This document shows positions 34,501-43,556 of a DNA stretch of 64,000 nucleotides, piece after piece; the first letter of the stretch is position 1; every line of letters begins with the position of its first letter. The notes under the pieces were generated by a model. That model made no database searches, was not told the DNA's origin, and worked only from the letters and a program-made list of their open reading frames with translations. The position numbers were made by a program, and so were the translations under genes. This stretch comes from Spirulina subsalsa PCC 9445 (GTDB lineage Bacteria > Cyanobacteriota > Cyanobacteriia > Cyanobacteriales > Spirulinaceae), in the NCBI RefSeq assembly GCF_000314005.1, contig NZ_JH980292.1, positions 1,939,725-2,003,724 of the forward strand, written 5' to 3'.

Positions 34501-34680
34501 ATTGTTACGCTAGCGCATAGTTTAGGGATGAATTTAGTCGCAGAAGGGATAGAAACCCCAAAACAACTGGAGTATATTAAGGCATTAGGTTGTGAGTTTG
34601 CCCAAGGATATTTTTTCTCGAAACCTGTTGATGTGGAAACGGCGACTCGCTTGGTGCGCGGTTATCATCGTTATGAGTGA
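31588..34680 (+). CDS. PAS-GAF-PAS-GGDEF-EAL cyclic-di-GMP signalling protein
   Basis: A 1030-residue cytoplasmic protein. From the N-terminus it has a PAS-like region, a PAS domain (about 155-270), GAF (about 275-435), PAS (about 440-570), GGDEF (about 575-750; LGGDEF near 674) and EAL (about 765-1025; FEALVRW near 802). The EAL half keeps LEITES and DDFGTGYSSL, so phosphodiesterase activity is likely, and the intact GGDEF suggests cyclase activity too. A stretch of about 18 residues is inserted just after the first GGDEF helix. ATG 31588 was chosen over 31513. Confidence 0.9.
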   Translation: MFPLNVTPLPKTDLKLLNLIQSPVWVIQLEPLQVWWNQTALELFAQAPSSSNAMENLPFPTERLHQCWELGRQGNASPVELMVYDPHHKQVWSCTASVVSLNPEHKVLFIQGVAALEEPSTSQSPSLLSYLATKQIIPTRQSAGPLAELDHRNAHYQLLADNGADLISRHQLDGQLIEISPACWNILGYRAQDVVGMSPYELIHPQDYQRVRNAHLGMLEESFPFSLVYRIRHQGGHYVRLETKSQVLRDRRTGTPQEIIAISRDITSEAISQSLLTHQTHILEMIATNQDLQEILDYLIQVIEYQSEGMIGSILLLDLSRQSFTHCIAPSLPSTYRQALVGLPIGPNVASFGAAAYLQKTVIVTDITKDPRWQSYVHLALAQNLQSCWSSPVFSSQGQILGTFALYYPQPQFPSTEDQKLVELAQNLAGIAIEQHQSHVALKEAEFKYRSIFENITLGIFQTTPQGQYISANLALAKIYGYETPASLIEALTNIADQLYVNPHRRQDFTELLKQHDLVSNFESQIYRRDGKIIWISEDTRAVRNENGELIYYEGTVRDITARRLAEEKLLYNAFHDALTTLPNRTCFLQRVETTIQRANCYENHGCITTDSREASRNEQRTLPYHYAILFLDLDRFKVINDSLGHLCGDQLLQYAAQRLRECVPSQHIVARLGGDEFAILLDDIPNLEAAIHIAESIQRQFSHPFNLNNYQVFTGVSLGIAFNYRTYEHADQILRDADVAMYQAKAKGRNRYAVFNPAMQINTPERLQLENDLRWALERDEFCLYYQPIINLKTGYLQGFEALVRWQHPQKGMISPTQFIPIAEETGLIHQLGWWVLRSACSQLQKWQRFLQKNTDYPPFLGLNVNLSPIQLEQADLIEQIYNLLMLVEIDYSGLKLEITESCLLKTAEAQANRLKQLKTLGIGLCIDDFGTGYSSLSRLHEFPIDTVKIDRSFVQGMGSHSSQTEIVKTIVTLAHSLGMNLVAEGIETPKQLEYIKALGCEFAQGYFFSKPVDVETATRLVRGYHRYE

Positions 34681-34694
34681 ATGAGTGATGTAAT

Positions 34695-34745
34695 GGGGGA
34701 AAGCCCGCGCTGTATCGCTTGCGGTCTGCGTTGGGAGGAAGTCAC
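34695..34745 (+). mobile_element. IS200/IS605-type end remnant, copy C
   Basis: It shares the AAGCCCGCGCTGTA and GGGAGGAAGTCAC framework with 12156-12203 and 17900-17944. It begins 15 bp after the GGDEF-EAL stop codon. No transposase is near. Confidence 0.45.
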
Positions 34746-34833
34746 ATAACAGAACGAATATCTCCCAAGATACAGTACAGAGTCTGTGCATTGTCGGCTA
34801 TACTACGGAAGTTTATAAAGATTGCCGGGAAAA

Positions 34834-34855
34834 CCCCATCCCCTTGTGGGTGGGG
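34834..34855. repeat. Dispersed hairpin, copy 1
   Basis: CCCCATCC pairs with GGGTGGGG (one G-T pair) around a short loop. The same 22 bases recur at 37008-37029. This resembles small hairpin ends of IS200/IS605-type elements. No T-run follows, so it is not an evident terminator. Confidence 0.6.
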
Positions 34856-34997
34856 CAGTTGGCTCGACCTTAAGAATTGTTATAAGGATTGGTGCAATAC
34901 CGTTTGACGGGTGTGTTGAAAACTACTCAAACTTTTGCCGGAAAAAGTCCTTGGCATGATGAACCCTGAACTACTCAAGATTTTGAAGTTTAAACCT

Positions 34998-36215
34998 ATG
35001 TTCTTATCGGCGATATTTTCGAGGCGATCGCACAGTTGGAAAACCCGACTAGCCCTATTTCTAACTGCCCTGTTGACCATTGTTTTCCTGAGTCATCCCC
35101 TTGGAACCGTTGCTCAACAGCGCTTTCCCGAAGTGCGAGGGGTCTGGATGACCAACAATGACACTCGGGTACTCGCGGATCAAAATGCCCTAGAGGCGGC
35201 CATGACTCAACTGGGTCAACTTAACTTTAATACGGTCTACCCGGTGGTGTGGAACTCGGGTTTTGTTCACTACCCCAGCGCCACAGCCCAAAGGGCAGGC
35301 ATTCAAACCTTTATCCGTCGCGGCAATCAAGGTCAAGATATCCTAGCGGATCTCGTCGAAAAAGCCCACCGCAATGGTTTGTTAGTCCTGCCTTGGTTTG
35401 AGTTTGGCTTTATGACTCCCCCCTTCTCCGAATTAGCTAAAGCTCACCCTGAATGGTTAACCCAAAAACAAGATGGAACTAGGTCTTGGGTTGGGACGGC
35501 TGGAGAGGTCTACTGGTTAAACCCTTTTCATCCTGAAGTGCAGCAATTTATCACCCAAATTGTCCTAGAAGTCCTGGATCAATACAATGTGGACGGGGTA
35601 CAGTTTGATGATCACGCGAGTCTCCCCAACCAGTTTGGCTATGACAGTTTCACAACGGCGATGTATCGTCGGGAAACCGGCCGGGCCGCACCGAGTAACG
35701 CTACGGATCCCGCTTGGGTCAGATGGCGTGCGGATAAACTGACGGCGTTTATGGTTGAATTAAACCGTCAAGTGAAAGCGAAACAACCCAATGCTATTTT
35801 CTCCGTTTCCCCCAATCCCTACGATTTCGCCTATCGCGGACAACTCCAAGACTGGTTAGCGTGGTTACGTCGGGGTGTGATTGATGAATTATTAGTTCAA
35901 GTGTATCGTCCCGATTTGGCGGCTTTCCGGGAGAATTTAGTGCGGCCCGAAATTCAAGAAGCGCGGCAACGTATCCCGACGGGGGTAGGCATTTTGACGG
36001 GGTTAAGAAATCGTCCCGTTGGTTTGCAACAAATTCAGGCGAAAATCCAAAGCGCTCGTCAACAGGGTTTAGGCTTTTCGTTCTTCTTCTATGACAGTTT
36101 GTGGAATTATGCACCAGAACCCGCAGACCAGAGGAAATCTCTATTTCAGGTTCTTTTCCGCTTCCCGGCCAAGCGCACGAGCGTCACGAACGCGCCGTTA
36201 ATTGCTGAATCCTAG
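34998..36215 (+). CDS. Secreted glycoside hydrolase family 10-like (DUF187) protein
   Basis: A 405-residue exported protein. A signal peptide ends near VAQQ. Then comes a TIM-barrel domain of the family 10-like glycosyl hydrolases, with RGVWMTN, VLPWFEFGF, NPFHPEVQQF, DGVQFDDH and ISVSPNPY-type motifs. The acidic residues in VDGVQFDDH and LVQVYRP are in the expected active-site strands. It probably acts on a cell-wall or envelope polysaccharide. The start is uncertain: ATG 34935, 34956 or 34998. Confidence 0.85.
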   Translation: MFLSAIFSRRSHSWKTRLALFLTALLTIVFLSHPLGTVAQQRFPEVRGVWMTNNDTRVLADQNALEAAMTQLGQLNFNTVYPVVWNSGFVHYPSATAQRAGIQTFIRRGNQGQDILADLVEKAHRNGLLVLPWFEFGFMTPPFSELAKAHPEWLTQKQDGTRSWVGTAGEVYWLNPFHPEVQQFITQIVLEVLDQYNVDGVQFDDHASLPNQFGYDSFTTAMYRRETGRAAPSNATDPAWVRWRADKLTAFMVELNRQVKAKQPNAIFSVSPNPYDFAYRGQLQDWLAWLRRGVIDELLVQVYRPDLAAFRENLVRPEIQEARQRIPTGVGILTGLRNRPVGLQQIQAKIQSARQQGLGFSFFFYDSLWNYAPEPADQRKSLFQVLFRFPAKRTSVTNAPLIAES

Positions 36216-36271
36216 ATTTAACAAGGAAACAGGGAAGAGGGAATAGGAATTAAGACTTATTCCCTCTTCCC

Positions 36272-36293
36272 GACTTATTCGGCACGCCCTAAT
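36272..36293. mobile_element. MITE-like element end carrying a gene stop codon
   Basis: GACTTATTCGGCACGCCCTA matches the family end with three changes. The TAA of the histidine phosphatase gene (36275-36277) is inside it, and the last six residues (LGRAE preceded by R) are translated from the element. Confidence 0.55.
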
Positions 36294-36925
36294 CTAGGAA
36301 AAGAGGCGGACTGGGGACTGAGGTGAGTGGTATCTCCATTAAGCTCCATCTCCCAGTCTCCATTGTGATTGACTATTTTCACTAAACAACAGAGTGCTGT
36401 GTTGACTAAAGGTTGACCCCCGACCAGTCCTTGGGTGGTGCCGATGACGGATGCTGCATGGCCGACTAAAAGGATATTCTCTGAGTATCTTTGCACTAAT
36501 TGATGGGCAGTGGTAGCGCTTCTGTCCATGACCTCTGTTTCTGTTTCGGGGTATTGAGGAACAACGCAGGAGGTGTAACTCAGATCAATGCGGGGATATT
36601 GTTGAGTGAGGATTTCTGGGGGGAGACGTTGGGGCATTTCGGTCATCCAGTGGGGGTTTAGCCATTCACTGAGGCCGCTTTCCAGTTTGAGAGGGAGATC
36701 CAAGCATTCGGCGACGGCGTGGGCGGTTTGTACGGTGCGCAGGAAGGGGGAGGCGAAAATATGGGCGATCGCCTCTTTCTGCAAACGCCGCCCTAATTCT
36801 TGCGCTTGCTGGAATCCATCCTCCGAGAGAGGGGGATCATAACGTCGTTCTGCGGTGTTGAACCAGTCGGGATGAACAAAGTCTAGACGGTTGCCGTGTC
36901 GTGCAATCCAGACAGTTTGAGCCAT
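36275..36925 (-). CDS. Histidine phosphatase family protein
   Basis: A 216-residue phosphoglycerate-mutase-like phosphatase. WIARHGNR provides the catalytic His near the N-terminus. SPFLRTVQTA (Arg), the Glu in SGLSEW and VGHAAS (second His) complete the active site. The substrate is unknown. The coding sequence runs into an inverted-repeat element that supplies the last residues (LGRAE) and the stop codon, so the original C-terminus was replaced. It lies downstream of the CBS-PAS-GGDEF gene on the same strand. Confidence 0.88.
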   Translation of the reverse strand: MAQTVWIARHGNRLDFVHPDWFNTAERRYDPPLSEDGFQQAQELGRRLQKEAIAHIFASPFLRTVQTAHAVAECLDLPLKLESGLSEWLNPHWMTEMPQRLPPEILTQQYPRIDLSYTSCVVPQYPETETEVMDRSATTAHQLVQRYSENILLVGHAASVIGTTQGLVGGQPLVNTALCCLVKIVNHNGDWEMELNGDTTHLSPQSASFPRLGRAE

Positions 36926-37006
36926 AAGGGAGTTCTTGAACCTTGAATGATATCTTGGTTTTCATCAGGGGTACTGTTTGGATTTTACAGCAATGTTGCG
37001 TTGAAA

Positions 37007-37032
37007 GCCCCATCCCCTTGTGGGTGGGGAGC
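37007..37032. repeat. Dispersed hairpin, copy 2
   Basis: The same 22-nt core as 34834-34855, one base from the stop codon of the CBS-PAS-GGDEF gene. It may serve as a transcript end by position, but there is no T-run. Confidence 0.6.
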
Positions 37033-37033
37033 T

Positions 37034-40000
37034 TCAACTTGAATCGATGGTTAAGCAACTGGTCTTGGCACAAATGACGCGATCGCGCCCCTGTCCTTTC
37101 GCTTCATACAAAGCCTCATCAGCCCGACGAATGAGGGATTGCACCGTGTCCCCTTGCTCAGGAAACGTAGCCAAACCCGCCGAAAAACTCAATTGTCCTA
37201 GGTTTTTCCCCTGATAATTTAAGGGCAGTTTTTTGATTCGTTGACGTAACAACTCAGCCCGCTCATAGGCTAATTCTAAAGACACATTGGGCAAAATTAA
37301 CGTAAATTCTTCCCCCCCATAACGACAGACAATATCGGACTCTCGAACTTGTTTTTGTAAAAATTCTGCTAAAGTTTGTAGGACAAAATCTCCGGCATCA
37401 TGACCATAGGTATCATTAAATTTTTTAAAATGATCCACATCAATCATAATTAAACTCACAGGCGGCTGAGTTAACTCAGCCGCCTGTAAACTTTGCTGTA
37501 AGGATTGCTCCAAATAACGACGGTTAAATAACCCAGTCAAGGGATCGCAAATACTCTGATTTTGTAAAGTTTCCCGTAGTTGTAAGTTAGAAATAGCTAG
37601 AGCAATTTGTTCGGAAACCGTTTGAGCCAGTTGTTGCTGTTCTGGCGGAATTCCTGCCGGATCTTGGGTGCGTAGATAAAACAACCCCAAGGCTAATCCT
37701 TGTACCATCATGGGAATACAAAGCGTTGCGGTAGGTTGAGAGTTTTGGTCAATATGATGACAGAATAATCCCGGTTGATTATTAGAAGCATAATGAGTTT
37801 TTCCTCTCAGCAATGCCCAACAATCTTTAGTGTTTATAGTGCTTTCTTCTGGAGACAATTCACCAAAAATGCTGACAGCTTCTAGGATTTTTTTATTTGG
37901 TTGGGGTAATAGAATTGACCCAAAACAGTGGGGAAAAAGGATTTTTAAAAACTCGGCGGTGGCAGGATAGGCTTCTAAGGATGTGCTACAAGCTTGTAGA
38001 AACTCTAGCATCTGACTGGTAATGACTTGTTCATAGTTGCGTTGTTCAAGGGTTTTGAGAGAAATTTCTAAACGACGATTAGTAGCCTCAAGGTGTGCGT
38101 AAGCGTGTTGTAACTCTTCTTCCGAGGTTTTTTGTTCGGTAATGTCAAACATCATGCCTTGGAGAAAAATGGGTTCTCCGGCTTCGTTGGTGACAATTCT
38201 AGCGCGATCGCGCACCCATAACATTTCCCCCGATTTGGCAAAAATCCGATACTCCCGATTAAAAGTTCCGGGGCTATTATGAGCTATTTTTAAAACTTTT
38301 GCGACTTTATCCCGATCATCTGGATGAACGGCTGTATACCAACGATCCGGTTGAAGTAACCATTCCCGTAAAGGATAACCTAACATTTGCTCGATTTGCG
38401 GACTCACATAAAGGGTGGTACTCAAATCATCTAAAGCGGAAGTATAGGTAACGGCAGGCATTTGTTCCACCAGCAGGCGATATTTAGCCTCTGAGGCTTT
38501 TAAACTCTCTTCAGCGCGTTTTTTCTCTGTAATATCAATCACCACCCCAAACAGACGAATAACGACGCCTTGGCTATTGGTTTCTACTTCCGCTTGACTG
38601 TAGAGATAGCGAATTTCTCCACTATCTCTTAATAGGCGATATTCCACCTCAAACCGTTCTCCTGTCATCAGACTATGTTCTAAAGCCGTTTGGTGTTTGA
38701 TGCGGTCTTCGGGATGAATTTGAGTGATATATTGAGTATAAGTGGGTTCAGGTTGATTCCAATCTGTGCCAAAAATTTCAAAGGTTTCTTTATTCCATGT
38801 CAGTTGATGGCTAATTACGTTATAGTCCCAATAGCCAATATGGGCGATTTTTTGGGCTTGTAAAAGGGTTTGAGTGGTTTGTGCAAGGATGCGTTCTGTT
38901 TGTTTGCGTTCGGTGACATCTTCGGTGATGTAGCAAAAACGGGAACTGGTTCTATGTTCAGTCCTAATCGGGGAAAGTGTAGTCAATAACCAGAATTTTT
39001 TTTCCTTGTGTTTGTATGAACACTGAAACTGAACGGGTTTCCCCGTTTTTTGAATGTGTTTACAGTATTGAATCCATTCCTGAGTAATGTTTTGAGGAAT
39101 TCCTAACTCCTGAGCCGTTTTATACTCCATTTGCTTGGGAGATAAACCTACAAACTCAGCTGTCATGGAATTGCTCCAAATATTCAATAAATCCTCTGGG
39201 TTAGAAATTAATTCAACCACCCCCATCATCATAGCACTACTGTCATAAAAACTGCGCAGGGTTGACTCACTTTCTTGTAGGGCTAACTCGGCTTGCTTGC
39301 GATCGCTAATATCTTGAATCACCGCAATAATTGACTCAGCTTTCCCTGCTAGACTACAGACCACTGAACCACTCCAATGAACCCAGACAATTGATCCATC
39401 TTTGCGAACATAGCGTTTTTCTGCCGCAAAGCGAGAAATTTTTCCGATTAATAATTGGTAGTTTAGGGTTAAATCTTGGGCTAGGTCTTGGGGATAAGTA
39501 ATTTTTTGGTAGGTGGTTTTTAGAAGTTCTTCCTCAGAATACTGTACAATGTCTATAAATTTTGGGTTAACTTTTAAGAAAGACCCAGTAGGAGAGAGTT
39601 GAGTAATCCCTACATCGGCTTGTTCAAAAATACTGCGAAATTGTTGTTCACTGGTTCTCAAATTTTGTTCAATTTGTTTCAAATCGTCCACGTTCATACA
39701 GTAGCCGATCAGTTCTTTGGGTTGGTTATTTTCATCTTGAATGACTACTATTTCATTGCGTAACCAATGGTATTGACCCTGTGCATCTCGAAATCTATAC
39801 TCACATCTCTGAGAGTTTGAACTGGAGAGACGCTGCATTGTCCATAACAATAGAACTTGATCTTCGGGGTGAATTTGGTCTTGCCAGAATTTGGGGTTTT
39901 TGATGAAGTTTGACGCTTCATGTCCTAAAATTGTTTTAACATTTTCACTGATAAAAGTGATTTCATAGGTTACTGGATCGGCGGTATAAAGAATCGCCGG

Positions 40001-40633
40001 ACTGTAGTTAAGCAGGTAGTTTAAACGGTTAAAATTTGTTCTGATTTTGGAAGGTAGCGTATGTTTCTCTACAATGGTTTGACTGTTTTCTGCTGTAACA
40101 AAAGAGGGATTTTGACCAGAATCAATGGGTGTTTGAGGTTGGAGAGTTTGCGGTTTTAGATTCGCCAATAATCCAGCTTGATTTAAGTCTAAGCAGAGTT
40201 GATCTAGGGTAATTACACCATAAATATTGTGAGGTGCTTCGTCTTCTAGAATGACACAATAACTCGTCTGGTGTTCATTAAATTGGCAGAGGAGACTAAG
40301 GGGATTGTTGAGGTGCGATCGCAAAATTGTTATTCCCGGATTCCCCATCACCTGTGATATGGGAATCTGTTCTAAGTTCTGAGATTGCACCATTAAACTA
40401 AGAATATCTCGTTCTGTGAGTAACCCTATTAACTGTTCGTCCTGCCTCACTAAGATACAACATTTCGGGGCTGAAGCCTTTGCTGTCGCTGGATTTGGGG
40501 AGGTAATATTCATCTGGGCGATCGCATTGCTTACCTTTGTTTCCGGTGTCACAACAATGGGTTCCCGATCAATGGTTAATTCCACGGCAGACTGGGAATT
40601 CAGGATATTGGCAATAATTTTTTTCTCCCACAT
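37034..40633 (-). CDS. CBS-multi-PAS-GAF-GGDEF diguanylate cyclase
   Basis: A 1199-residue cytoplasmic protein. The N-terminal CBS pair (about 20-155; PIVVTPETKVSNAIAQM) may bind an adenine nucleotide. About five PAS/PAC units follow (about 200-850), each with the PAC-type D-I-(S/T)-(D/E)-(R/K) ends. A GAF domain (about 865-1020) precedes the GGDEF domain (about 1030-1195; YGGEEF near 1105). It should make cyclic-di-GMP in response to several ligands or light/redox cues. It has no EAL half and no membrane helix. Confidence 0.9.
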   Translation of the reverse strand: MWEKKIIANILNSQSAVELTIDREPIVVTPETKVSNAIAQMNITSPNPATAKASAPKCCILVRQDEQLIGLLTERDILSLMVQSQNLEQIPISQVMGNPGITILRSHLNNPLSLLCQFNEHQTSYCVILEDEAPHNIYGVITLDQLCLDLNQAGLLANLKPQTLQPQTPIDSGQNPSFVTAENSQTIVEKHTLPSKIRTNFNRLNYLLNYSPAILYTADPVTYEITFISENVKTILGHEASNFIKNPKFWQDQIHPEDQVLLLWTMQRLSSSNSQRCEYRFRDAQGQYHWLRNEIVVIQDENNQPKELIGYCMNVDDLKQIEQNLRTSEQQFRSIFEQADVGITQLSPTGSFLKVNPKFIDIVQYSEEELLKTTYQKITYPQDLAQDLTLNYQLLIGKISRFAAEKRYVRKDGSIVWVHWSGSVVCSLAGKAESIIAVIQDISDRKQAELALQESESTLRSFYDSSAMMMGVVELISNPEDLLNIWSNSMTAEFVGLSPKQMEYKTAQELGIPQNITQEWIQYCKHIQKTGKPVQFQCSYKHKEKKFWLLTTLSPIRTEHRTSSRFCYITEDVTERKQTERILAQTTQTLLQAQKIAHIGYWDYNVISHQLTWNKETFEIFGTDWNQPEPTYTQYITQIHPEDRIKHQTALEHSLMTGERFEVEYRLLRDSGEIRYLYSQAEVETNSQGVVIRLFGVVIDITEKKRAEESLKASEAKYRLLVEQMPAVTYTSALDDLSTTLYVSPQIEQMLGYPLREWLLQPDRWYTAVHPDDRDKVAKVLKIAHNSPGTFNREYRIFAKSGEMLWVRDRARIVTNEAGEPIFLQGMMFDITEQKTSEEELQHAYAHLEATNRRLEISLKTLEQRNYEQVITSQMLEFLQACSTSLEAYPATAEFLKILFPHCFGSILLPQPNKKILEAVSIFGELSPEESTINTKDCWALLRGKTHYASNNQPGLFCHHIDQNSQPTATLCIPMMVQGLALGLFYLRTQDPAGIPPEQQQLAQTVSEQIALAISNLQLRETLQNQSICDPLTGLFNRRYLEQSLQQSLQAAELTQPPVSLIMIDVDHFKKFNDTYGHDAGDFVLQTLAEFLQKQVRESDIVCRYGGEEFTLILPNVSLELAYERAELLRQRIKKLPLNYQGKNLGQLSFSAGLATFPEQGDTVQSLIRRADEALYEAKGQGRDRVICAKTSCLTIDSS

Positions 40634-41188
40634 ATGACTTCAGTACCACAAAAGGGGCTTTTTTCTATTCCTTTTTTTATTATGGGGTTTTCAGGTAAAA
40701 AAACACACGAATCCCCCCAACAGCGAGTTCATAAACATTTATCGATTCAAATTGGAAAATTCTCTGATTTGGTTTGTGTTCTGATTGGGCAGGTTGTCAT
40801 CAATCCCTAATGCTTAAACCTCAGAAGTCTTGAACTATAACCCTGTTGCTCATGACTCTGTTACTTAAAAGTTCCTGAAACTTAAAAGCAATTTAGAATA
40901 GTTGACACCCTTCTCAGTAACCCTCAAACTCATAAACGCCCCAATAGTGGCTAAAGCCTTCTTCGCCCTATTTGGGTTTCGCTATGGCTCTACCCAACCT
41001 ACAGATAGCATTCTGTTGGGTATTTGAGATTAAATCCAGCCCATCAGAGATCCGAGGTTTGATGTTTACCCAATACCAGACCAAAATCTTGTAGTGTCCC
41101 TGATACTACCAAGCTAACACCGTTTTTGTATTTTTTCTGGTTTAGAGAAAATTCTAAACAATTCTTGTCCAAGGGCTGAAACCCCTGA
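40634..41188. other. 555-bp gene-free region with a palindromic repeat
   Basis: No gene is found. At 40971-41003 there is a TTGGGT/ACCCAA inverted repeat with TTCGCTATGG in the loop, followed by CCTACAG. It is related to the TTGGGTTTCG...CCCAACCTAC repeat found across cyanobacteria. Poly-T near 40660 precedes the flanking gene start. Confidence 0.55.
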
Positions 41189-41911
41189 TCACAAAAGTTT
41201 ACCGACAATCACCCAACGGCGAACCCAAAGGCCTAAACTCAGGCTAATCAGGAGAATTAGCCAAAAGCTGAAGGATTCCGCTAAACCACTGCTTAGATTC
41301 ATGCCAAAAATACAAGTAATCGCTGTGAGGGGGAAGAAAATAGCCACCAAAACATTGAGACGATGACTAGCCCGAACGGATTCCAACGCGATGGCATTTT
41401 GCTGTTCCACCCGTTCGGCCATCCGGTAGTCAAGGCTGTTTTTGATGTTTTCGTGGAGGAGATTGAGCGAGCGCTCTATCCCATAGGCCCAGTCGCGCAA
41501 ATCAATCAGATCCCGGTCTTCAGGAATCCCCTCCCGTGCCGCTTGTAGGGTATTGTGGAGATTTTGGGTCGAATGTTGCACCGGGGCCAATTGTTCGAGC
41601 AAGTTAAAATAGTCTTCCGCCTGTTCTGCTTCGCTATAGGCTAAACTCAGGGCGTTCTCAGCCTCTTCGTAGACTTGAATATGCTTCATTAACGGTTTTA
41701 ATCCCACCCCCCCCACACTACATTCCCATTTCCCTTGAGGATCTCGCCAAAAGAACACCCCTTGACGCTGTTTTTCCCCCAAAGTTGGAGCGCGATGCAG
41801 CACCAGCAACAGATGTCCTTCCGCAATCATTGCCCGTTGTTTGCCTACACTTTTTTGACCCAGACGGTTTTTAATCGTTAAGGGAAGTTGCCAAGAAGGA
41901 GGGAGTTTCAT
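41189..41911 (-). CDS. CorA-like divalent cation transporter homologue
   Basis: A 240-residue protein with a helical N-terminal part and two C-terminal membrane helices (VLVAIFFPLTAITCIFGMNL and FWLILLISLSLGLWV). The CorA signature GMN lies at the end of the first helix (IFGMNLSSG). Classical CorA proteins are about 320 residues with a larger cytoplasmic funnel, so this is a short member. It starts 12 bp after ureB and may be co-transcribed. Transport of Mg, Co or Ni is possible. A nickel role with urease is only inference. Confidence 0.75.
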   Translation of the reverse strand: MKLPPSWQLPLTIKNRLGQKSVGKQRAMIAEGHLLLVLHRAPTLGEKQRQGVFFWRDPQGKWECSVGGVGLKPLMKHIQVYEEAENALSLAYSEAEQAEDYFNLLEQLAPVQHSTQNLHNTLQAAREGIPEDRDLIDLRDWAYGIERSLNLLHENIKNSLDYRMAERVEQQNAIALESVRASHRLNVLVAIFFPLTAITCIFGMNLSSGLAESFSFWLILLISLSLGLWVRRWVIVGKLL

Positions 41912-41923
41912 AATAACCTCACC

Positions 41924-42232
41924 CTAGTCTAAAGAACCATTGACTAAACCATTAAACCCATACACTTGACGACTCCCCACTAGAGGAACTAATTCCACCT
42001 CCTTTTCATCCCCCGGTTCAAAACGGATAGAGGTTCCGGCCGGGATATTTAAGCGCCTTCCTCTGGCTGCATTGCGATCGCACTCCAACGCCCGATTCAC
42101 CTCATAAAAGTGAAAATGCGACCCCACTTGAATGGGACGATCCCCCGTATTACTCACCACAATTCGCCGCGTTTCTCGTCCCGAATTGAGTTCAATTTCA
42201 CCGTCATCTACTAATAATTCACCCGGAATCAT
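41924..42232 (-). CDS. ureB: Urease beta subunit
   Basis: A 102-residue structural subunit of urease, which hydrolyses urea to ammonia and CO2. It starts [20 protein letters not shown] and has the [19 protein letters not shown] motif and [12 protein letters not shown], all diagnostic. It follows ureA by 58 bp. The catalytic alpha subunit gene ureC, which usually comes next, is not found in this window. Confidence 0.97.
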   Translation of the reverse strand: MIPGELLVDDGEIELNSGRETRRIVVSNTGDRPIQVGSHFHFYEVNRALECDRNAARGRRLNIPAGTSIRFEPGDEKEVELVPLVGSRQVYGFNGLVNGSLD

Positions 42233-42290
42233 AATCCTTTGCTCCTGGTTGATCTTTGAATTTATGAATCAGTTCTTACCGAATTGCCGA

Positions 42291-42593
42291 TTAACGAATG
42301 GGATGATGTACCGTCACCAATTTTGTCCCATCGGGGAACGTTGCCTCAACTTGCACTTCCGGGATCATTTCCGGCACTCCTTCCATCACATCAGCGCGAG
42401 TGAGCAGAGTTGTTCCCTCACTCATCAATTCTGACACCGTTTTTCCTTCCCTTGCACCTTCAAGAATCGCCGAAGAAATATAAGCCACCGCTTCAGGATA
42501 GTTTAACTTAAGCCCTTTCGCCTTGCGCCGTTCTGCCACTAAGGCCGCCGTAAAAATTAAGAGTTTATCTTTTTCTTGGGGAGTTAACTGCAT
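42291..42593 (-). CDS. ureA: Urease gamma subunit
   Basis: A 100-residue urease subunit. It begins [20 protein letters not shown] and contains [19 protein letters not shown] and [15 protein letters not shown], standard for UreA. First gene of a ureA-ureB operon. Expression may respond to nitrogen status. Upstream, 42698-42711 is a GTA-N8-TAG palindrome close to the NtcA consensus GTA-N8-TAC, but the second half is imperfect. Confidence 0.97.
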   Translation of the reverse strand: MQLTPQEKDKLLIFTAALVAERRKAKGLKLNYPEAVAYISSAILEGAREGKTVSELMSEGTTLLTRADVMEGVPEMIPEVQVEATFPDGTKLVTVHHPIR

Positions 42594-42921
42594 AGGTTAT
42601 TAAATCACTGGGCAATTCACGACAAGTTTATTGCACAAAACCGGGATAATCAAGGCTCAAGCCACAATTATTCATGATCCATTAGAATAGTTAGAATGTA
42701 GCTATAGCTAGTCCTAATGAGACGTGAAGGGCTATTCTCCTATCTGGATTGCAGGGGAGCATTTTTTGCACGACTCAGGTAGGTTGGCTATATTTCCCTA
42801 GGGATTCGGAATTCTTGGTTTAAGGGAACGGGGAACACCGGATCTGGAAACAGTTCGACTACAGGGTTATTGAGCATCGCCAAGATGTAAACATTTAGTG
42901 ACTTATTAATCATAGTTCAAA
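42594..42921. other. 328-bp divergent intergenic region (ureA / DUF29)
   Basis: No gene is seen. It holds the promoters of ureA and the DUF29 gene and the imperfect NtcA-like palindrome at 42698-42711. A GTTATTGAGCATCGCC stretch near 42865 recalls a degraded MITE end. Confidence 0.5.
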
Positions 42922-43389
42922 ATGAAAACCTCCCCTAAAACTACCGCAGCCATCTATGAGCAGGATTACAACCTGTGGCGAGAAGAAACCATAAAACAGT
43001 TAAAACAAGGTGACTTTAAGCAGGTTGATATAAAACACTTAATTGATGAACTAGAAGATAGGGGAAGAAGTGAGAAAAGAGCCATTTATAGTAATCTCAA
43101 AATTCTGTTAATGCACCTGCTTCACTATTATTATCAACCTGCCAAGCGGTCTAATCGTTGGCGATTTACCATCCGAGAACACCGTCAACACATTAACAGA
43201 GCCTTGAAAGAAAGTCCCAGTTTGCAAAGTTATTTTAACACTATCTTGACTGAATGCTATCAGGATGCTAGGGAGTTAGCCGCAGAGGAAACGGGCTTAC
43301 CTTTGCTGAGTTTTGAGGGAAAATGCCCCTTTACAACGGAGGAAATTCTCAAGCCTGAATATTTACCGAATCTTGAGGAAAAAATCTAG
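42922..43389 (+). CDS. DUF29 family protein (second copy)
   Basis: A 155-residue DUF29 protein, paralogous to the one at 18035. It has YEQDYNLWREETIKQLKQGD, VDIKHLIDELEDRGRSEKRA, an LKILLMHLLHYYYQP helix and an arginine-rich WRFTIREHRQHI segment. The function is unknown. It stands alone between urease and aspS. Confidence 0.88.
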   Translation: MKTSPKTTAAIYEQDYNLWREETIKQLKQGDFKQVDIKHLIDELEDRGRSEKRAIYSNLKILLMHLLHYYYQPAKRSNRWRFTIREHRQHINRALKESPSLQSYFNTILTECYQDARELAAEETGLPLLSFEGKCPFTTEEILKPEYLPNLEEKI

Positions 43390-43556
43390 AATTTTGTGCA
43401 GAATTCACCCCACAAAAAGCTGGGTTTTCTAAGAGTAACAAGTCAACAGGTAAGTCAAAATCCTGATCTTAACCAGACCTAAAGGATTATAGAGAGGGTG
43501 TAACATTCTGTTACCATAGAAAGTCCTTCTATTTTTTTTGTGTTGTCATAAAGTGT

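Noticed and set aside
42698..42711. NtcA site upstream of ureA
   Set aside because: The spacing is right, but one half reads TAG instead of TAC and no well-placed -10 box is evident. It is noted only in the intergenic entry.
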